From a virus, in IMG/VR virus record IMGVR_UViG_3300017990_000005, positions 1 to 37,442 of that record: a stretch of DNA of 37,442 nucleotides; one strand, given 5' to 3'. Each line of letters begins with the position of its first letter. Position 1 is the first letter of the stretch. Below, piece by piece: positions 7,284 through 15,819 of the stretch. The notes beneath the pieces are model-generated. The model saw only the letters and a program-made list of their open reading frames with translations, ran no database searches and was not told the DNA's origin. The translations under genes and the position numbers were made by a program.

Positions 7284-7739
7284 ATGACATTTTCAACAGG
7301 TTACTTAGGCGATCCAGTAGAAATAAAAGCTGGTGAATTAAAAGGCGATAACAATATAGTTTTAAGTGCTAAAACTTTTGAGGATAGCCTTAAAATAGGT
7401 CGTTTCGCAAAGCTTGATAGTGGAAGCTTAGATAATATCGACGCATCTGCTACCCCTGTTATAGCTGGTGTTGTAACAAGAAATCAGGCAAGAGCAGTTG
7501 AAGACGCAGACGTTATCGATTCAGAATATTATGAATATGCTGAATACCTTCGCAGTGGATTGATCACTGTTGACGTTGTGACAGGTGATACCCCTGCCGC
7601 TTTTGGGCAGGTTTATGTAGAAAACCAAACACCTGCTGACTATGGAAAAGCTACAACTACCTCAACAGGTAATGCGCAAGCAAGAGCAGAATTCATCGAA
7701 GAAGTTCAAACTGATGTTTGGTTAGTTAGATTGTACTAA
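7284..7739 (+). CDS. Capsid cement / decoration-like protein
   Basis: A 151-residue protein between protease/scaffold and major capsid genes, the usual place of a head-stabilising protein. The fold pattern is beta: GRFAKLDSGSLDNIDASATP, IAGVVTRNQ, then VYVENQTPADYGKATTTST and a C-terminal WLVRLY. This resembles structural cement proteins (gp24-like/DUF2190-like), which trimerise on the capsid surface. SD AAGGAG lies before the ATG. The family call is by pattern and position. Confidence 0.65.
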   Translation: MTFSTGYLGDPVEIKAGELKGDNNIVLSAKTFEDSLKIGRFAKLDSGSLDNIDASATPVIAGVVTRNQARAVEDADVIDSEYYEYAEYLRSGLITVDVVTGDTPAAFGQVYVENQTPADYGKATTTSTGNAQARAEFIEEVQTDVWLVRLY

Positions 7740-7767
7740 AATCTTAGGATTAAAAAGGGATAGGACT

Positions 7768-8730
7768 ATGAAATTAAAAAATTTATATAACCTAGAAGCG
7801 TTCAAAACAAAATTTTTGAAGTCAGGTGAATTGGCTGGTTTTGGTGATGCTGCTCCGGGTATCGTTATTAAAGAAAACCTAAAGCATATTGATCCAAAAA
7901 TATTTGAAAAAAAGTTTCCAGAACTTGTTTTTTTAAATTCCGGTTTCACTGCAAATAACACAGGCGGATATGCAAAAATTATCCAGTCTCTAAGAACACA
8001 GCCAAGCGGTTCTTTTGCTCTCGCTGGTGATCGATCAGACAATAAAGGAAAGATTACCGTAGAAGGTGAAGACTCTCAGATTAATGTATATGAACATGAG
8101 GCGCAGTCTTCGTGGTCTGATAGTGAGATCAAAGAGGCAAACCTACAAGGGATTAACTTGCAGCAGGATCTTGTTTCATCTCATATGTTAATCTATCAAA
8201 GAGAAGTTGACCAGATTATCGCAACTGGTGTTAATGGAAAATCTACAAGCTTAGGCCTTTTGAATAACACTGCTTTCAGTTCTACAGCTGCTAGTGGTGC
8301 AATTGGCACTCTTACTCCGCAACAAATGTATGATGAAGTTTCAGACCTCATCCTAGCACAGCATAACGCTGTTCAAAATACTGTTGAATATATGGCAAAT
8401 AGGGTAATAATGCCCGTAAGAGTATATAATACTCTAGCAAGGACTATTCTTAATGCTGCTGGATCAACAAAATCTGTTCTTAAATCTCTTCAAGACAACT
8501 ATCCAGACATTCAGTTTCTAATGTCGTTTAGAGCAGAGAGTGTTAGTGGTTCTAGTCGAACAGTTGCATACTCAACAAATGAGCAAGCATCTGTTATTAG
8601 AATTCCCGTTCCTCTATCTCTTTCAGAGATTACAAGAGTAGGATTCAAGTACATGGTAGAATCTAAGTACAGAATCGCTGGTCTTGATATTCTTGAAGCA
8701 ACTTCAGGATATATCCTAACAGGTCTCTAA
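7768..8730 (+). CDS. Major capsid protein (DUF2184/encapsulin-like HK97 fold)
   Basis: A 320-residue protein downstream of the scaffold and cement genes. The sequence pattern (SSWSDSEIKEANLQGINLQQ, helical E-loop and P-domain layout, VDQIIATG, then RVGFKYMVESKYRIAGLDIL near the end) fits the DUF2184 group of HK97-fold capsid proteins. There is no long N-terminal delta domain, consistent with a separate scaffold. SD is AAAGGGAT before the ATG. Confidence 0.85.
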   Translation: MKLKNLYNLEAFKTKFLKSGELAGFGDAAPGIVIKENLKHIDPKIFEKKFPELVFLNSGFTANNTGGYAKIIQSLRTQPSGSFALAGDRSDNKGKITVEGEDSQINVYEHEAQSSWSDSEIKEANLQGINLQQDLVSSHMLIYQREVDQIIATGVNGKSTSLGLLNNTAFSSTAASGAIGTLTPQQMYDEVSDLILAQHNAVQNTVEYMANRVIMPVRVYNTLARTILNAAGSTKSVLKSLQDNYPDIQFLMSFRAESVSGSSRTVAYSTNEQASVIRIPVPLSLSEITRVGFKYMVESKYRIAGLDILEATSGYILTGL

Positions 8731-8743
8731 AAAAGGGGTTAAG

Positions 8744-9007
8744 ATGTCTGATAAGAAAAATAAAAAGCAAGCTGATGCAAACGCTAAAAAGATTGCTGAT
8801 CAGCTTGCCAGAAAAGATGAAGAACCAGTTAAAAAACCAGTTGAAAAGCCTATGCCCAAAAAAATAAAAGTTGCTTTAGACAACTTTGAAATTATGGGCG
8901 TTAGTATCAAGGCAGGTTTTTCCCTTAACAAAAGCTTGATTGAAAATGAAAAGTTTATGAAGAGATTCAATCGAGCTATTGAGATTGGTGTAATCAAATG
9001 GCAATAA
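8744..9007 (+). CDS. Small head protein (unknown)
   Basis: An 87-residue protein right after the major capsid gene. The N-terminal half is Lys/Glu/Pro-rich and probably disordered. The C-terminal half (ALDNFEIMGVSIKAG...) looks like a small beta domain as found in short post-capsid proteins. Function unknown; a capsid decoration or assembly role is suggested only by position. It overlaps the next start by 10 bases. Confidence 0.6.
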   Translation: MSDKKNKKQADANAKKIADQLARKDEEPVKKPVEKPMPKKIKVALDNFEIMGVSIKAGFSLNKSLIENEKFMKRFNRAIEIGVIKWQ

Positions 9008-9348
9008 GCGACGATTTCATTGCTAGGTTTCCACAATTTGATCCTGTTGATCAGGATGCACTTGATAACGCTATAAATGAATATCAGTGCTATTTCAATT
9101 GTGAGTATGGCAATGATGATTGTGCTGATGCTGCTATACTCCAATTGTTAGCTCATATGTATGTTATAGAAACAACGCCAAACAATGCGCCTAGCAAAGC
9201 AACTGCTAGTAAAGCTGTTGGCAATGTGTCAGTATCATATGTTCAAGGTGCTACTGATAGCCTTACTCTATACTTCAATACAACAAAATATGGGCAGCGG
9301 TTTCTTCAAATGACTGCTAAGTGTGGTCAAGGAGCTTTTTTTGTATGA
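8998..9348 (+). CDS. Head-tail adaptor / head completion protein (DUF4054-like)
   Basis: A 116-residue protein with the DUF4054-like layout: FIARFPQFDPVDQDALDNAI at the start, helical LLAHMYVIETT in the middle, then VGNVSVSYVQG and TTKYGQRFLQM near the end. Members bind under the portal ring (adaptor, gp6/gp15-like). The start overlaps the upstream gene and the stop overlaps the next start (ATGA), typical of tightly coupled connector genes. Confidence 0.8.
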   Translation: MAISDDFIARFPQFDPVDQDALDNAINEYQCYFNCEYGNDDCADAAILQLLAHMYVIETTPNNAPSKATASKAVGNVSVSYVQGATDSLTLYFNTTKYGQRFLQMTAKCGQGAFFV

Positions 9349-9797
9349 GCATTACTATCCTTAAAAAATATCTGAAAAGCCTAAATACAGCTAACGAAAA
9401 GGTAGTTGAAGTAGGTTATATTTCAGGTGATAAGGGTGGTGATGCTTATCCAAGTGGTATTACTGTAGCTCAAAATGCAGCTATTCATGAATTCGGCCTT
9501 GGCAATGTTCCGCCTCGATCAACTCTAAAAACTCCTTTTGAAGTAAAAAAAAAGGAAATGTCTAAGTTTGTCGAAAAGCAATATCAGGCTGTGGCAAATG
9601 GTTTAGAAGCTGAAATTGCTTTAGGTAGGATAGGGGTTAAAGCGCAGTCGTTAGTTCAAGGTTCTTTCACTACAAAAGGGTATGGGACTTGGCCTGACAT
9701 AAAAGAAGAAACAAAAGAAGCAAAAGGATCAACTCAGATCCTAATAGACCGAGGTATTTTGAGACAATCAGTTACTTGGAAGGTAGTAAAGAAATAA
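9345..9797 (+). CDS. Tail completion / virion morphogenesis protein (HK97 gp10 / Mu G-like)
   Basis: 150 residues from the ATG at 9345 (SD AAGGAG at 9329-9334, ATGA overlap with the previous stop); a longer reading from 9321 has no SD. Signature pieces: AAIHEFGLGNVPPRS, where the phage family has HEFG followed by a PxR motif, and FTTKGYGTWPDI ... ILIDRGILRQSV. These match the tail completion/virion morphogenesis superfamily, which joins the head and tail ends. Confidence 0.8.
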   Translation: MSITILKKYLKSLNTANEKVVEVGYISGDKGGDAYPSGITVAQNAAIHEFGLGNVPPRSTLKTPFEVKKKEMSKFVEKQYQAVANGLEAEIALGRIGVKAQSLVQGSFTTKGYGTWPDIKEETKEAKGSTQILIDRGILRQSVTWKVVKK

Positions 9798-10126
9798 TGG
9801 TTTTCCCTAATGTTTCAGAAGTATTAACAGACTTTTTGCAAAGCACAACAAAAAAGGTTGTCACTGTAACAACTGTTGATTTTGAAAAAGTTGAAACTGT
9901 TGTTTCATCAACTATCGACGCAGTAATTCAAGTTGCTGATCCAAGAAAATTGAAAGTTGAAAAGATAGATTGGTCACTTGGATACATTCAAGTGCATTCA
10001 GTTTCAGAGCTTGCTATCAATAATCGGATAGTATGGCAAGGGAAAGACTACAAAGTAATTCAGCTAAAGAATTACAGCGACTACGGTTATTATGAAGCTG
10101 TTGGCGAAGAGGTAAGTCGTGGCTGA
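9797..10126 (+). CDS. Head closure / connector protein (unknown family)
   Basis: 109 residues from the ATG at 9797, which overlaps the previous stop as TAATG; an upstream TTG at 9776 is less likely. Small beta-rich protein (VVTVTTVDFEKVETVV, VQVADPRKLKVE, WQGKDYKVIQLKNYSDYGYYE), consistent with stopper or neck proteins that usually sit here. No family named with certainty. Confidence 0.6.
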   Translation: MVFPNVSEVLTDFLQSTTKKVVTVTTVDFEKVETVVSSTIDAVIQVADPRKLKVEKIDWSLGYIQVHSVSELAINNRIVWQGKDYKVIQLKNYSDYGYYEAVGEEVSRG

Positions 10127-10634
10127 TATCAGAAAAGTATTGTCTAGGTTTACTAGAGATCTGCTTAGTTATAATGAGCAATTAATACGAGTAGGCCGGA
10201 GAAATTTTGAAAGGAAAGATTTTGATTTAGACTATATTGTTATAGATGAATCTGAAGGTGATAAAATTTCTCATGCTGAAACATTTGATTCATCAAACGA
10301 TCAGATAAAATATACAGATAATTATCGTAGTCCTATGACTCTTGATTTTTATGGCCTTAATGGTAGATCAAATGCTTATTCATGGGTTTCTCAGTTATCA
10401 ACGCAAAGATCAACTGAATTGCAAAAGACCTATGGAATAACTGTATTATCACCTTCAAGGGTGATTAATGTAGGAGCGTTGACTGGAACCGATTACGGCA
10501 ATAGATATCAAGTAAATCTTAATGTTTGGCATAATGAGGAGTATCAAGAAGAAACCTTATCGATTGATACAGCTCAAATTGACATCTATAATAATGGAAA
10601 CAGAAACACTATTACAAATATAGAGGTTCAATAA
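10119..10634 (+). CDS. Phage neck / tail terminator protein (LIC_12616-like)
   Basis: 171 residues starting with GTG (SD GAGG), overlapping the upstream gene. The stretch DYIVIDESEGD followed by YRSPMTLDFYGLNGRSNAY and LNVWHNEEY is the pattern of the neck/tail terminator proteins annotated LIC_12616 or gp12-like. It is located immediately before the sheath, where the tail terminator that caps the tube normally lies. The stop overlaps the sheath start (TAATG). Confidence 0.7.
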   Translation: MADIRKVLSRFTRDLLSYNEQLIRVGRRNFERKDFDLDYIVIDESEGDKISHAETFDSSNDQIKYTDNYRSPMTLDFYGLNGRSNAYSWVSQLSTQRSTELQKTYGITVLSPSRVINVGALTGTDYGNRYQVNLNVWHNEEYQEETLSIDTAQIDIYNNGNRNTITNIEVQ

Positions 10635-12133
10635 TGGCAAGTTTATCTAATGTAATTAATGTCGCATTACTTCCAGAAGGAGCGGCAGTACAAAAAGATA
10701 ATATGAATGTCTGTTTGGTTGTTACATCCGATACAGGCTTTCTATCTAGCTCTAAAAGGTATGAAATATATAAAGATGCTGAATCGGTAGCAACTGATTT
10801 TGGCACCGACTCGAAAGCATATGCACATGCTTTAGTTTTCTTTGCTCAAACACCAAACCCAATAAACGCAAACGGTTTGTTTATTGTTGGGCATTGGAGA
10901 GCAGCAGATGAAACCGTTGCTGCTACTGCTGGAAAGCTTACAGGTGGACAGGTTACAGAGTCAGAAATCATTCCTATACTTCAAGGAATACAGGATGGTT
11001 CTTTCAATATCACGATAGATGGTGGTGTTGAGGAAAATGTAACAGGTTTGGATTTAAGAACAATAACAACTATCGAAGAATTAGTTGCTATTCTAAATAC
11101 CAATATAACAGGCGCTACAGTCACCTATTCAAATGGAAGCTTAATAGTAACCAGTGATACTACTGGCGCAACTTCAGCGGTTACTCTATTAACAGCAGGT
11201 GCTACAGGAACATTCATTGGTGAAATTTTAAAGCTTGCAGCTGGATCAGGTGCGGTTACTGTAGCAGGTGAAGCAAGTGACACCTTAACAGCAGAAACAA
11301 AGACGGCTGCTATCACAGCTATTAGGGAAGCAGTTGCTTTTAGAGGCTTTGTCTTTGCTGATTCAATGAGTGATGCAGATAGCACAGCTATTGCTACATG
11401 GGCGCAAGCAAATGGCGCTTTAACATACGATGTATTTAGTGATGCTACCAACTTGGAAGTTGATGTTACAAACCCTGTTTGGACAATCAAGCTTGCTAAC
11501 CAAACAAATTGCAGAATGCTTTATTCTAAAGTAGGTGATAGAAAGCTTGCTACTGCCTATATGGCTAGAATGCACACTGTTAATTTCGCAGGTGTCAACA
11601 CAGCTATTACTATGAATCTTAAAGAATTAAGGAGCGTAGTAGCTGAGGATTACACCCAAACAGAAATTACAAAAGCAAAAACAGTTGGACTTGATCTATA
11701 TACTACTTTCAAGAATGTTTCTAAACTTCTTACAAGTGGTGCAAATGACTTCACTGATAATGTTTACAACCTACTTGCTTTTATCGATGCGGTTCAAACA
11801 GATGCGTTCAATCTTTTAGCAACTACTTCTACAAAGATCCCTCAAACAAATGCTGGTGTGAATCAGTTAGTTGATGCAGTTGAAAAAAGCTGTCAAGGCT
11901 TTGTTACTTCTGGTGTATTCGCACCTGGAACTTGGACTAGTTCTGATCGTTTTGGAGATCAAGAAGTATTTGACGCAAATATTGAAGGCCGTGGCTTTTA
12001 TGTATTGGCAGGGACTTTAGCAGATCAAAGTCAAGACGATAGACAAGCTAGAAAAGCGCCAGTGATTCAAACTGCTGTTAAAAATGCAGGTGCTATTCAT
12101 TCTGCTGATATCATCATTTTCTTTAATCTATAG
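10634..12133 (+). CDS. Contractile tail sheath protein (DUF3383-like)
   Basis: 499 residues. The N-terminal SNVINVALLPEGAAVQ, a middle FGTDSKAYAHALVFFAQTPNP (phage DUF3383/sheath pattern), a low-complexity Thr/Ala-rich inserted domain (about residues 150-215) and a C-terminal GRGFYVLAGTLADQSQDDRQ plus HSADIIIFFNL give the sheath signature. The protein surrounds the tail tube and contracts on infection. It identifies the phage as myovirus-like. SD is an A/G-rich stretch before the ATG. Confidence 0.85.
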   Translation: MASLSNVINVALLPEGAAVQKDNMNVCLVVTSDTGFLSSSKRYEIYKDAESVATDFGTDSKAYAHALVFFAQTPNPINANGLFIVGHWRAADETVAATAGKLTGGQVTESEIIPILQGIQDGSFNITIDGGVEENVTGLDLRTITTIEELVAILNTNITGATVTYSNGSLIVTSDTTGATSAVTLLTAGATGTFIGEILKLAAGSGAVTVAGEASDTLTAETKTAAITAIREAVAFRGFVFADSMSDADSTAIATWAQANGALTYDVFSDATNLEVDVTNPVWTIKLANQTNCRMLYSKVGDRKLATAYMARMHTVNFAGVNTAITMNLKELRSVVAEDYTQTEITKAKTVGLDLYTTFKNVSKLLTSGANDFTDNVYNLLAFIDAVQTDAFNLLATTSTKIPQTNAGVNQLVDAVEKSCQGFVTSGVFAPGTWTSSDRFGDQEVFDANIEGRGFYVLAGTLADQSQDDRQARKAPVIQTAVKNAGAIHSADIIIFFNL

Positions 12134-12144
12134 GAGACTGCAAA

Positions 12145-12570
12145 ATGGGTACAGTTGCTTTAACTGCTAAGAGTACAACTCTTATACTAAATGGTCGTGC
12201 ATTAGTTGATTTTGTTGATGGTGATACAATTCTGTTAACACCTGTTAATGAATTAACATCTCATACTAGATCACCCAATTCTTTAAACATTCAACAAAGG
12301 TCTGATGGCCGAGTTTATGATCTTACTTTTCGGGTTCCTAAGTATAGTGATGATGATGGGTTCATGGCTTCTATCATAGCTTCTGAAGCACCGATCATAA
12401 TTAATGGATCTTGCAAAGAAGACTATAGGCTAGATGGTTCTGATCGAACAACAACCTATACTCTAGAAAATGGTTCTGTTACTACATTACCTACTGACAC
12501 CAGAAACAATCAGGATGGTAACAATTTGATGGAATATGTAATTAGGTTCGATAGGGTATTTCGATTATGA
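12145..12570 (+). CDS. Tail tube protein
   Basis: 141 residues directly after the sheath, the fixed place of the tube gene in contractile tails. Beta-rich: LTAKSTTLILNGRALVDFVD, then QQRSDGRVYDLTFRVP and VIRFDRVFRL, as in DUF3277-like tube proteins. SD AGGAG lies 8 nt upstream. It overlaps the next gene by 4 bases (ATGA). Confidence 0.75.
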   Translation: MGTVALTAKSTTLILNGRALVDFVDGDTILLTPVNELTSHTRSPNSLNIQQRSDGRVYDLTFRVPKYSDDDGFMASIIASEAPIIINGSCKEDYRLDGSDRTTTYTLENGSVTTLPTDTRNNQDGNNLMEYVIRFDRVFRL

Positions 12571-12947
12571 TAAAAGACGAGAAAACAAAAGCCGAACAGC
12601 AAAAAAAAGCAGAAGCCATGATGAAAGCTGTTTACAAGGATGGCTTTGCAGAAATAAACGATCATCGATATTGTTTTACTAAAATGAAACATAAAGAACG
12701 ATTAAAAGTTTTCGGCTTTTTTAGCTCACACCAAAACGAAATTGAAAATGGAAATTTCGGATTTTTGGGAACTGATAAATGGGATGAAATACAAAGTATT
12801 ATATTTGACCGTATTACTTATAATAATTCATTGCTATCTAGGCTTGATGATCATTTTGAGAAAGATGATTATATAGGCGATTATATATTGCTCATGTCAA
12901 CAGCAATGGGGGTTATTTCATACCCTTTGTTAAAAGGGAGAAAGTAA
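12567..12947 (+). CDS. Tail assembly chaperone, short form (lambda G-like)
   Basis: 126 residues, helical and charged, between tube and tape measure as expected of the G-type tail assembly chaperone. The frame ends at TAA 12945-12947. A slippery C_CCT_TTG at 12923-12929 plus an 11-bp hairpin at 12934-12965 predict that a fraction of ribosomes shift -1 and make a 200-residue G-T fusion ending at 13168. No database family recognised by sequence; the call rests on place and frameshift architecture. Confidence 0.75.
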   Translation: MIKDEKTKAEQQKKAEAMMKAVYKDGFAEINDHRYCFTKMKHKERLKVFGFFSSHQNEIENGNFGFLGTDKWDEIQSIIFDRITYNNSLLSRLDDHFEKDDYIGDYILLMSTAMGVISYPLLKGRK

Positions 12948-12965
12948 GGTTCAACTTTCTCCCTT
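12923..12965 (+). promoter_or_regulatory. Programmed -1 ribosomal frameshift signal
   Basis: Slippery heptamer C_CCT_TTG (12923-12929) in the zero frame (TAC CCT TTG), so CCT slips to CCC and TTG to TTT. A hairpin follows: AAGGGAGAAAG at 12934-12944 pairs with CTTTCTCCCTT at 12955-12965 around a 10-nt loop, with a 4-6 nt spacer. The zero-frame stop TAA sits in the loop. Confidence 0.75.
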
Positions 12966-13168
12966 ATGGGAATGATGAAAACTATGTAGTTAGTACAAAT
13001 CTGTCTAACTTCACTCTTCAGTGCCTTAATCTAGTTAAAGCTGGTTATGGCACTTTTGATTATATAATCAATTTGGATAGTGATGATTTTTTAGATATAG
13101 TTGAGTATGAGTACATGACAGCACAGATCGAAAAGCATTTGATAGAAACAGCAAAGCCCAGGAGGTAA
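12929..13168 (+). CDS. Tail assembly chaperone extension read by -1 frameshift (lambda T-like)
   Basis: This frame has no usable start codon but is open to the TAA at 13166-13168, right before the SD of the tape measure gene. After a slip at 12923-12929 the product continues VKREKVRFNFLPYGNDENYV ... KHLIETAKPRR, 79 extra codons. Composition and length suit the T part that binds the tape measure protein. Without the frameshift, 220 bp of the late operon would be unexplained. Confidence 0.75.
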   Translation, partial: VKREKVRFNFLPYGNDENYVVSTNLSNFTLQCLNLVKAGYGTFDYIINLDSDDFLDIVEYEYMTAQIEKHLIETAKPRR

Positions 13169-13172
13169 TGTC

Positions 13173-14720
13173 ATGGCAGTTGTAACTGATCTAGTTACAC
13201 AATTTAGTTTCAAAGGATCAACAGCGCCTCTAAAAAATTTCATAGGTAGCATACAATCAGCTACACAACTTTTATTTGGTTTTGATGTAGGCCTTGTAGA
13301 TATTGCAAAGTCTATCAAAAACATGACTCAAGAAGTTTTTTCTTCATTAGATCCTCTTGCACAGATGCAGCGTGAAACAGGTGTTTCGATCGAGCGTATA
13401 CAAGAGTTAGGATTTATCGCAAGCCAATCTGGATCAGATATTAATGCAATTACATCGACGATAACTAATCTAAGTGGAAAGATTGCAGAGGCATCATTAA
13501 AGGGTTCTGAAGACTTTGCACGATTAGGAATTAGCATAAGAGATGCTAGTGGTGAAGTAAAAAATGCTGATGTAGTTCTCGAAGAGGTTAGAAAACGTTT
13601 TCAAGAAATGAATCTCACACTACAACAGCAAAATACTCTAGCCAGTTCACTTGGAATAGATAGCTCACTTTTACAGCTATTAGATACAACAGATGAACAG
13701 ATGGCATCACTTACAGATAGAGCAAGGCAATTGGGTGTTGTAAGTGCAGAGCAAGCAGAGCAACTAATTGAGGTTAATGATACCTTTGCCGCTTTAGGTT
13801 ATGGTGTTGAAAGTTTAAAGAGGCAAATAGCATTAGGCCTCGGTCCTGAAATGAAAGAAATTACTAGCGCATTCACTGACTTTCTTGTTGAAAATCAGGA
13901 CTTAATTAAAAATGGCATCAAAGTAACAATATCTTTTCTAAAAGATCTTGTTCAAGAAATTGCTAAACTTGTTCCAGCAATAACAATAGTAGTCGGAATA
14001 TTTGTAGCTTTTAAAATAGCAGCTGTTGGGTTAACTGGGGTTATGGGTGTCTTATTGTCACCTGTTGTTTTAATAACAGCTGCTATTGCTGCATTAGTTC
14101 TGGTTGTTGATGATCTCCTTGCATATTTTCGTGGTGGTGAATCAGTAATCGGGAATTTCATCGAAAGCTTGATGGAAATAGAAGAGGTGAAGGCAGCATA
14201 TGAAAGCGTTGCTGAATTCGTTAAAGAGTTAGGTGAAGCTTTTAGCTATTTCGGAAATATCATAGCCGAACAGTTCGCAGATGATACCGTTCTAGGACAG
14301 ATGTTAAATTCATTTATGGAACTTGAAGCTGTTAAATTCGTTTTTGATGGCATTAAAGATGCTGCATCAGGAGCATTTTCAGTAATTAAAAAAATAAGTG
14401 AATCTATTGGTAGTTTGGTTTCATCAATTTTTGATAACTCACTAGTTAAAAAATTCTTTGGGTTTGGCGATAAAGATGCTTCTTTAAATGTATCTGAAAA
14501 AACCGTACTACCTCCAGGAGGTATAGATAACCCTTCGATAAGGCAAGCTGTTTCAAATAGCAATTCACAATCAGATGATAATAGAAGCTATAATATGAAA
14601 CAGGAAAACACTATCAATATCCAATCAACAAATGCTCAAGATGCTCAAAGAGGTGTTGAAAATGCTCTATATCGACAAAATGAGGACGCTGTAAACCAAT
14701 TTAAAAGAGGTGGTTTATAA
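13173..14720 (+). CDS. Tail tape measure protein
   Basis: 515 residues. SD AGGAGG at 13160-13165, 7 nt before the ATG. Long helical N-terminal half with Gln/Ala/Ser-rich heptads (VSIERIQELGFIASQSGSDI, TNLSGKIAEAS), two strongly hydrophobic segments around residues 265-315 and a Ser/Asn-rich C-terminus ending NQFKRGGL. It sets tail length; at 1.5 angstrom per residue it predicts a short contractile tail of about 75 nm. It follows the chaperone frameshift pair and precedes the baseplate genes. Confidence 0.85.
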   Translation: MAVVTDLVTQFSFKGSTAPLKNFIGSIQSATQLLFGFDVGLVDIAKSIKNMTQEVFSSLDPLAQMQRETGVSIERIQELGFIASQSGSDINAITSTITNLSGKIAEASLKGSEDFARLGISIRDASGEVKNADVVLEEVRKRFQEMNLTLQQQNTLASSLGIDSSLLQLLDTTDEQMASLTDRARQLGVVSAEQAEQLIEVNDTFAALGYGVESLKRQIALGLGPEMKEITSAFTDFLVENQDLIKNGIKVTISFLKDLVQEIAKLVPAITIVVGIFVAFKIAAVGLTGVMGVLLSPVVLITAAIAALVLVVDDLLAYFRGGESVIGNFIESLMEIEEVKAAYESVAEFVKELGEAFSYFGNIIAEQFADDTVLGQMLNSFMELEAVKFVFDGIKDAASGAFSVIKKISESIGSLVSSIFDNSLVKKFFGFGDKDASLNVSEKTVLPPGGIDNPSIRQAVSNSNSQSDDNRSYNMKQENTINIQSTNAQDAQRGVENALYRQNEDAVNQFKRGGL

Positions 14721-15484
14721 TGGGTATTGTAAAAGATTTTTTAAACTCGAATATCCCTAGCCTTACCAAAGTAGATGACAAGCAAAATGTCGGAATAGGT
14801 GGTTTTACTGCATTTGTCGCAACAAGCAGAGTGAAAAATCTAACATCAACTTCACCAAATGTTACCCTTGAAGACGGTAGCACTATATCAGATACCATAT
14901 TTCTTAATCCGATCGAATTTTCTATAGAAGGCGAAGTTGCAGACGTGAATTTAAAAACACCTACCGACGATGTTTTTAGAAGCGCACGTCAGGCGATAGG
15001 GGTTATTACTCCTTACTTGCCAGAAAGATCAGCAACGCAGATCAACAAGATAAATAATATCATTACAGATGCAACAACGGTTATTGATCAAGCTGACGAT
15101 CTTATCCAAAGGGGTTCACAATTATATGATCTTTTTGGAGACAAAACAGACAGCAAACCCCTTCAAGAGCAATTTTTGGACTACCTTGAAAAAATATGGA
15201 AATCTAAATCTTTAATAACGATTGAATTTCCTTATAGAACCTATGAAAATGTAAGGATAGAAGACTTCCAGTCAACAGAAACAAATGCCGATAGAAGAAT
15301 CCTGTTCAGCATAACATGTAAGCAGATAAGATTAGCTGAATTGGCTTTTGCTCAAGTACAGCAGATTGCTCCTAATCCTGTTGACGCGGTTAAAGGGCAG
15401 GTGTCTGATGTAGTTGACAAAGGGGTTACTCAAGGTGAACCTGTAAATGGATCTCTTTTAAGCAGAATAGTGGGGTCATTATGA
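14720..15484 (+). CDS. Baseplate/tail protein with Dit-like N-terminal domain
   Basis: 254 residues, start overlapping the tape measure stop (TAATG). The stretch ILFLNPIEFSIEGEVAD is misleadingly short, but with LITIEFPYRTYENVRIEDFQ later it gives the two halves of a Dit-like/DUF6046 distal tail domain. A helical linker (residues about 95-150) lies between. Expected to form the ring joining the tube to the hub. Family call is moderate; the position right after the tape measure fits. Confidence 0.6.
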   Translation: MGIVKDFLNSNIPSLTKVDDKQNVGIGGFTAFVATSRVKNLTSTSPNVTLEDGSTISDTIFLNPIEFSIEGEVADVNLKTPTDDVFRSARQAIGVITPYLPERSATQINKINNIITDATTVIDQADDLIQRGSQLYDLFGDKTDSKPLQEQFLDYLEKIWKSKSLITIEFPYRTYENVRIEDFQSTETNADRRILFSITCKQIRLAELAFAQVQQIAPNPVDAVKGQVSDVVDKGVTQGEPVNGSLLSRIVGSL

Positions 15485-15819
15485 GGCAAATTACAAACAT
15501 TTCTGAAGACGCTTATCAAACTCGCATTATCCCTTTAGAAGATAATGAAATAACAGTTGATATGAAATTCTTGAATGTAGTAGGCATTTGGATCATGAAT
15601 ATCACATATAAAGGAGAGATTGTTAATGGTGTTAAAATGTCTGTTGGTACACCTCATGTATTAGAAAAAAGTTGGCCTTTTGACTTTTATATATTGGATC
15701 AGTCTGAAAATGGCCTTGATCCATTTAAGCTTGATGATTTCACCACTAATAGATGCGCTTTTTATATTCTTGATCCTGATGATGTAGAAGAGATAAGGGG
15801 GTTCCCAGTTGAGCTTTAG
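15481..15819 (+). CDS. Baseplate plug-like protein (DUF6983-like)
   Basis: 112 residues overlapping its upstream neighbour by 4 bases (ATGA). It is a small beta protein with VDMKFLNVVGIWIMNITYKG then IVNGVKMSVGTPHVLE, the pattern of the baseplate plug proteins that sit between Dit-like and hub genes. SD is within the upstream gene. Function inferred from pattern and order. Confidence 0.6.
   Translation: MRQITNISEDAYQTRIIPLEDNEITVDMKFLNVVGIWIMNITYKGEIVNGVKMSVGTPHVLEKSWPFDFYILDQSENGLDPFKLDDFTTNRCAFYILDPDDVEEIRGFPVEL

Noticed and set aside
12932-12944. AAAAGGG or AGAAAG as the slippery site
   Set aside because: Neither follows the X_XXY_YYZ rule in the zero frame, and both lie inside the hairpin stem. 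C_CCT_TTG just upstream does follow it with a correct spacer.
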